The notes below the pieces were generated by a model that worked only from the letters and a program-made list of their open reading frames with translations, had not been told where the DNA came from and did not search any database. From the NCBI GenBank assembly GCA_002348905.1, contig DEBW01000030.1, positions 10,440 to 28,673 of the forward strand: a DNA stretch of 18,234 nt, in the 5' to 3' direction. Numbering within the stretch: position 1 is the first letter of the stretch; each line of letters begins with the position of its first letter. Shown here in pieces: positions 14,546 through 18,234 of this stretch. The translations under genes and the position numbers were made by a program. Source of the stretch: Ruminococcus flavefaciens. GTDB taxonomy: Bacteria > Bacillota > Clostridia > Oscillospirales > Ruminococcaceae.

Positions 14546-16888
14546 TCATACGGCAACTGTACGTGAGAAGTATATTTTCCCTTTGTCGGCTTCGATGCGT
14601 ATTGAGTCGCCGCTTTTCAGCCGTGAGGATATTATCATTTTGGCAAGTTCATTTTCAACAAGTTCGGTAACTCTGCGCTTTATCGGTCGTGCGCCGTATT
14701 TTTCAGTCTCTTTGGCGTTGGCAATTGCTTCGGCAGCTTTGTCAGAGTAGGTGAGGTCTATGCCTATCGACTTCGCACGGACTGCCAGCTCGTCAAGAGC
14801 CTTGCGGCTTATTCTGGTGAGGTCCTGACGGCTGAGACTCCGGAACACTATTATATCATCTATCCTTCCCGTAAATTCGAGAGTAAAATGCGCTTTTACA
14901 GCTTCCAGCACACGTTCATCGTTTGCACTGGTATTGTCAGCTCCGAAGCCAAGAGAGGTCTTTCCGGCGACCTGTTCAGCTCCGACATTTGAAGTCATTA
15001 TCACTATACAGCTCCGGAAGCTTATCTTTCGCATGGTAGAGTCTGTAAGCATACCGTAGTCCAGCACTTGCAGGAGTATATTCAGCACCTCAGGATCAGC
15101 CTTTTCTATCTCGTCAAAGAGTATCAGTGAGTACGGTTCACGGCGGACTTTCTCGCAAAGACTGCTGTTCTTGTCGTCATATCCGGCATATCCCGGAGGC
15201 GCTCCTATCAGCTTTGATACGGCGTGTTTTTCCATATACTCCGACATATCCACCCTTATCATCTTTTTCTCCGAGCCGTAAAGACACTCCGCAAGAGCTT
15301 TTGCAAGTTCGGTTTTTCCAACTCCTGAAGGCCCTGCAAAGAGGAAAGATGCTGACGGGCGGTCGCCTTCACGAAGTCCTGACCTTGCACGGCACACTGC
15401 ATCCGTGACCTTTTTCACGGCATCACTGTGACCTACGACACGCTTTGACAACTCCTTTTCAAGGAATGTGAGCTTTACTGCGTCCTCGACTGTTATCTTG
15501 CTGAGAGGTATACCGGTACGCAGGGAGACTACCGACATTATGTCCTCAGAGCTTATTACAGGCTTTTCTCCGGCGTTTACGATACGGTTGAGCCTTGTCA
15601 TGCTGAAATTTTTACCCCGCAGGTCAATGAAGCGTGAGTCGCTTTTTCTTGCTCCGGTGTCCTGTTTTATACGGGCGCAGGCGCAGGCTTCGTCGATAAC
15701 GTCAATGGCTTTGTCGGGCAGGAAACGGTCTGAGATGTACCTTGTGGAAAGTTCTATGGCGAGACTTATCATATCATCGGGTATCTCAACTCCGTGATAG
15801 CTTTCGTAGCGGCTTTTAAGTCCACGTATTATCTCGATACAGCTTTGGCTGTCAGGCTCGCTTATCTGTATGGACTGGAAACGGCGTTCAAGGGCAGGGT
15901 CTTTCTCGATAGTACGGCTGTACTCCTCAAGGGTGGTAGCTCCGATTATCTGTAGTTCTCCTCTTGCAAGCTGAGGCTTCATGATGTTGGCGGCATCAAT
16001 AGCTCCCTCGGCAGCTCCTGCACCTACGATAGTGTGTATCTCGTCTATGAAGAGGATGATATTTCCGGCGCTCACAGCCTCGTCTATGCAGGCTTTTATA
16101 CGCTCCTCGAAGTCTCCACGGTACTTTGCTCCGGACAGCACTGAGGTGAGGTCAAGGGAGAAGATATACTTGTTTTTCAGCGAGTCGGGGACAAGGTTAC
16201 GCACAAAAAGCTCCGCCACGCCCTCTACTATAGCCGTTTTTCCTACACCGGCTTCTCCTATGAGACAGGGATTGTTCTTGTTCCTCCGTGAGAGTACCTG
16301 CAAGACACGCTCTACTTCTTTCATCCTCCCGATGAGAGGATCGTTCTTCTTTATCAGGGAGATATCCGTTATGTTCCGCCCGTAGCGGAAAAGGTTCGGC
16401 AGGTGGGAGAGCTTCGGCTTGACCGCTTCGTACAGCTCGCCACGCACGTCGGCTGAGCCTATTATTTCAAGTCCGCTGCATATACCGCTGAGACTTCCGC
16501 CTGCTTTCTTTATCACAGTACACGCACTGCATGACGGCTCTCGTATAATGGCTGCGAGGATGTGTTCCGGAGAAGCCTGATTTATCTGCTCCTTCCGTGC
16601 GATAGTGCATGAGCTGTCGAGTATGCGCTTTGTGGCAGTTGTGAAGTAGCGGTGGTTGAGTATTGACGGCGTACCAAGTCCTACAAGTTCGATCACAGCC
16701 TGCCTCAGGTCGTCGTAGGCTGTGCCGTTATCAATGAGTATCTCTGCTGCCGGAGTTGTGCCGTCCCTTGTCATTGACAGGAGGATATGCTCGCTGCCGA
16801 CATAGGTGTGTCCCATTTCAGAGGCGATATCAACAGCTCCCTCTATGACCTCAGAAGCTTTCTTTGTGAATTTGTCCGTGTTTATCAT
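14546..16888 (-). CDS. clpC: ClpC-type AAA+ unfoldase (Clp protease ATPase subunit)
   Basis: A HSP100 ring ATPase that unfolds proteins and feeds them to ClpP; 780 residues. The N domain (1-150) has two Clp_N repeats. D1 has Walker A GEAGVGKT (211-218) and Walker B ILFIDEIHT (278-286). D2 has Walker A GPSGVGKT (519-526) and Walker B LILFDEIEKA (588-597). LGF at 646-648, in the TSNVGA...LGFG region, is the ClpP-docking loop, so it should work with ClpP rather than as a ClpB disaggregase. The middle domain between DEA (399-401) and EDIMSVVS (448-455) is only about 46 residues, clearly shorter than the roughly 75 I recall for B. subtilis ClpC, and lacks an obvious UVR motif. The usual PEFLNRID reads LEFTGRID (671-677). 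AAGGAG lies six bases before the ATG. No CtsR or CIRCE site is evident upstream, and no mcsA/mcsB/ctsR genes adjoin it. A shortened ClpC paralogue is possible. Confidence 0.93.
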   Translation of the reverse strand: MINTDKFTKKASEVIEGAVDIASEMGHTYVGSEHILLSMTRDGTTPAAEILIDNGTAYDDLRQAVIELVGLGTPSILNHRYFTTATKRILDSSCTIARKEQINQASPEHILAAIIREPSCSACTVIKKAGGSLSGICSGLEIIGSADVRGELYEAVKPKLSHLPNLFRYGRNITDISLIKKNDPLIGRMKEVERVLQVLSRRNKNNPCLIGEAGVGKTAIVEGVAELFVRNLVPDSLKNKYIFSLDLTSVLSGAKYRGDFEERIKACIDEAVSAGNIILFIDEIHTIVGAGAAEGAIDAANIMKPQLARGELQIIGATTLEEYSRTIEKDPALERRFQSIQISEPDSQSCIEIIRGLKSRYESYHGVEIPDDMISLAIELSTRYISDRFLPDKAIDVIDEACACARIKQDTGARKSDSRFIDLRGKNFSMTRLNRIVNAGEKPVISSEDIMSVVSLRTGIPLSKITVEDAVKLTFLEKELSKRVVGHSDAVKKVTDAVCRARSGLREGDRPSASFLFAGPSGVGKTELAKALAECLYGSEKKMIRVDMSEYMEKHAVSKLIGAPPGYAGYDDKNSSLCEKVRREPYSLILFDEIEKADPEVLNILLQVLDYGMLTDSTMRKISFRSCIVIMTSNVGAEQVAGKTSLGFGADNTSANDERVLEAVKAHFTLEFTGRIDDIIVFRSLSRQDLTRISRKALDELAVRAKSIGIDLTYSDKAAEAIANAKETEKYGARPIKRRVTELVENELAKMIISSRLKSGDSIRIEADKGKIYFSRTVAV

Positions 16889-16920
16889 TGTTATCTCCTT
16901 CCTGATATTCTCTACATTCT

Positions 16921-16929
16921 ATTATGCCA
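16921..16929 (-). promoter_or_regulatory. Candidate extended -10 promoter of clpC
   Basis: On the minus strand, TGGCATAAT (16929-16921) matches an extended -10; no good -35 is found 17-18 bp upstream. It lies 32 bp before the clpC start codon. Confidence 0.4.
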
Positions 16930-16975
16930 CCGGTAATGTGCGATAATAGTCGAAAACAATGCGGACTGAAAATAT

Positions 16976-17004
16976 TTGTAACACTTTTTCTGCTATGGCA
17001 TATT
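16976..17004 (+). promoter_or_regulatory. Promoter of the Cys-rich microprotein gene
   Basis: -35 TTGTAA (16976-16981), 17-bp spacer, -10 CATATT (16999-17004) with extended TG at 16996-16997. RNA should start near 17011, about 53 nt before the ATG. It is divergent from clpC. Confidence 0.55.
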
Positions 17005-17063
17005 ATGTAGTATGAAGCGCAGACAAAGCGGTTCAAATACATCACACAAAGGAGATAATTATT

Positions 17064-17204
17064 ATGTGTAATTCATGCTTTGAGGGAAACAACTGTATGT
17101 GGATAATCCTCCTCATCCTCATCTTCATCCTTCTCTTCTCAAACTGCGGCGGCTGCGGATGCGGCAATGACTGCGGCAGCAACAACTGCGGCTGCGGATG
17201 CTGA
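17064..17204 (+). CDS. Cys-rich single-TM microprotein (46 residues)
   Basis: The protein begins MCNSCFEGNNC, continues with a very hydrophobic helix (about 12-26, MWIILLILIFILLFS), and ends in a Cys/Gly/Asn tail (27-46). Cysteines are at 2, 5, 11, 28, 31, 33, 37, 42, 44 and 46: ten in 46 residues, with CxC and CxxC spacings on both sides of the helix. It is a real gene by its signals: AAAGGAG nine bases before the ATG, a promoter upstream and a hairpin just after the stop. Similar short proteins in clostridia are sometimes labelled 'chorion class high-cysteine HCB protein', a name I recall and which carries no functional meaning. A role in metal binding, thiol chemistry or a spore/envelope layer can be guessed but not shown. 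It diverges from clpC. Confidence 0.85.
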   Translation: MCNSCFEGNNCMWIILLILIFILLFSNCGGCGCGNDCGSNNCGCGC

Positions 17205-17213
17205 ATAAAACGA

Positions 17214-17235
17214 AAGGGCGGAGATATCCGCCCTT
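17214..17235 (+). terminator. Hairpin terminator after the Cys-rich gene
   Basis: A perfect 9-bp stem AAGGGCGGA (17214-17222) / TCCGCCCTT (17227-17235) with loop GATA, 10 bp past the stop. The following TTAACTAATT is only a weak T-tract. The palindrome could serve either strand. Confidence 0.6.
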
Positions 17236-17288
17236 AACTAATTCATTATTTAGTTGTCAGAACTTAGCTATCAGAACTCAGAACTTAG

Positions 17289-17396
17289 TGTAGGGGCGGC
17301 GTTTCGCCGCCCGTGTGTCAATGCAACAATACAAATATAATATTGTTGCACGGACGTTGTTTGGGTATTTGCGGACGGCGGAACGCCGTCCCTACA
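17289..17396. repeat. ~108-bp palindromic element with TGTAGGG/CCCTACA ends
   Basis: Terminal inverted repeats TGTAGGG (17289-17295) and CCCTACA (17390-17396). The left end forms GGGCGGCG-TTT-CGCCGCCC (17294-17312) and the right end GGACGGCG-GAA-CGCCGTCC (17373-17391), both perfect 8-bp hairpins. The centre is a 10-bp inverted repeat TGCAACAATA (17322-17331) / TATTGTTGCA (17341-17350). Where the two ends differ, both sides of the stem changed together (G-C against A-T). GTAGGGGCGG-type palindromes are common non-coding repeats in many bacterial genomes. Flanks 17251-17288 and 17421-17487 hold short AGAACTCAG- and GGCTAA-type repeats and no gene. Confidence 0.75.
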
Positions 17397-17487
17397 TGGG
17401 TTCATGTTTTTTTACGTGCAAGGCTAATGGCTAACGGCTGATAGCTAACAGCTCATTTCTGCGCTCTGAGTTCTGCGCTCGGACAAC

Positions 17488-18234
17488 TCAGTTCTTCCCA
17501 GTAAACAGCTTTTTCGAGGCTTCAACCAGCATGGTCAGGTAGCGGAGCATTGGCTCGGCGATTATCGAGAAGTTCACGCAGAGAAGCACACACTTTACTG
17601 ACATTCCGCTTACGCTGAAAAATCCTCCGAGGAATACCATTGTCAAGGTCATGAGAACTGCACAAAGTACCCATATTCCCCATTTGAGGGTATTCATAGG
17701 CTTGCTTATACGCAGGAGTATCATAAGTCCCACAACGCTCAGGAGTATCGTTGAAGCTGTTGAAATGTCCGACTGCTTTGATTCAAAGATGTTTCCGAAG
17801 AATATCATGGCTGCTACGATTATAGCGTCAGTTATGCCTGCCGGCAGAGCCTTGAGTAGTATGTTCGTCATGAATTTGCCCTTGATAAGCTCTCTGTTGG
17901 GTATCTGCGAGAGACAAAGTCCCGGCAGACCTATTGTGAACATACTTATCAGCGAGATATGCGCCGGTTTGAGAGGGTAGGTGATGCCGAGGAATATCGT
18001 CATTGACGACATTATCAGCGAGAATATATTCTTTACGAGGAACAGGCTTCCGGAGCGTTCAAGGTTGTTTACGACCTTTCGTCCTTCCATTACTACGTCA
18101 GGCATTTTTGAAAAGTCTGATTCAAGGAGTACCAGCTGTGATGCCTGTACTGCTGCTTCACTTCCCGATGCCATTGCCACGGAGCAGTCTGCATCTTTGA
18201 GGGCGAGTACGTCGTTTACGCCGTCGCCGGTCAT
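17488..18234 (-). CDS. Cation-transporting P-type ATPase, C-terminal part (N-terminus beyond window)
   Basis: An ATP-driven cation pump of the plasma membrane. Only the last 248 residues are visible. They begin inside the hinge signature MTGDGVNDVLALKDAD, then SVAMASGSEAAVQASQLVLLESDF, followed by EGRKVVNNLERSGSLFLVKN and about six hydrophobic helices (M5-M10). The phosphorylation motif DKTGT lies outside. The ALKDAD form and the VNNLERSGSLFLVKN stretch recall the CtpE/CaxP/Exp7 group linked to Ca uptake; this is a guess, and the ion cannot be read here. The Met at 18234 is internal, not a start. The gene ends next to the repeat region at 17251-17487 with no obvious intrinsic terminator of its own. 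Confidence 0.93.
   Translation of the reverse strand: MTGDGVNDVLALKDADCSVAMASGSEAAVQASQLVLLESDFSKMPDVVMEGRKVVNNLERSGSLFLVKNIFSLIMSSMTIFLGITYPLKPAHISLISMFTIGLPGLCLSQIPNRELIKGKFMTNILLKALPAGITDAIIVAAMIFFGNIFESKQSDISTASTILLSVVGLMILLRISKPMNTLKWGIWVLCAVLMTLTMVFLGGFFSVSGMSVKCVLLCVNFSIIAEPMLRYLTMLVEASKKLFTGKN

Noticed and set aside
14293..14549. Short frames on both strands in the yccF-clpC gap
   Set aside because: They arise from the palindromic element; their peptides mirror each other (for example the FSARGTPTC/FRKGYSEY types) and lack ribosome binding sites.
16921..17000. CtsR or CIRCE operator before clpC
   Set aside because: No GGTCAAA-type tandem heptad and no TTAGCACTC-N9-GAGTGCTAA were found; AGTCGAAAACAAT is not close enough.
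16851..17045. 64-residue minus-strand frame upstream of clpC
   Set aside because: It runs across the clpC promoter region and into the clpC start in another frame, with no ribosome binding site.
17236..17487. CRISPR array or tandem satellite from the short repeated words
   Set aside because: No constant repeat and spacer unit; the words are short, irregular and partly inverted.
18232..18234. ATG at the right edge as the start of a 248-residue protein
   Set aside because: The Met begins TGDGVND, which is always internal in P-type ATPases; the gene continues outside the window.

Overview
The window looks like chromosomal DNA from a Gram-positive, fibre-degrading gut or rumen clostridium. The best fit is Ruminococcus or a close relative in the Ruminococcaceae/Oscillospiraceae. 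The pointers are a secreted GH43 glycosidase ending in a two-EF-hand dockerin (the cellulosome module), several lipobox lipoproteins, a Phe-specific T-box leader, strong AGGAGG-type ribosome binding sites, and sigma-A promoters often with an extended -10. The species cannot be fixed from the sequence alone. I see no rRNA, tRNA, CRISPR array, phage genes or transposase.

Left part, minus strand (1-4883): a phenylalanyl-tRNA synthetase operon. A sigma-A promoter leads into a T-box riboswitch with specifier UUC and a UGGU acceptor-binding motif, then a terminator, then pheS. Two small two-TM membrane proteins follow, and then pheT, which runs off the left edge. The two membrane genes sit between pheS and pheT. 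The first overlaps the pheS stop by one base, so both should be under Phe-tRNA control. They look like diverged paralogues.

Middle part, plus strand (4968-14309): a divergent promoter drives a lipoprotein with a very acidic linker and WG-repeat-like domain, closed by a strong terminator. Then come a two-TM protein, a bifunctional NAD(P)HX epimerase/dehydratase (nnr) and a small lipoprotein. Next are two carbohydrate-active enzymes: a GH16 beta-glucanase lipoprotein with a CBM4-like domain, probably anchored to the membrane, and a GH43-CBM6-CBM22-like-dockerin protein, probably built into a cellulosome. A YccF-family membrane protein follows.

Right part: a ~205-bp palindromic, MITE-like intergenic element lies between the convergent yccF and clpC genes. 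The ClpC-type unfoldase (minus strand) has a ClpP-docking LGF loop but a shortened middle domain. Divergent from clpC is a 46-codon gene for a membrane microprotein with ten cysteines. A second palindromic element (~108 bp), whose two halves show compensatory base changes, separates it from the C-terminal half of a cation P-type ATPase that runs off the right edge.

The items most worth a second look are the Phe-T-box-controlled membrane pair inside pheST, the Cys-rich microprotein beside clpC, and the two structured intergenic elements. All family assignments come from reading motifs by eye; no database search was run.
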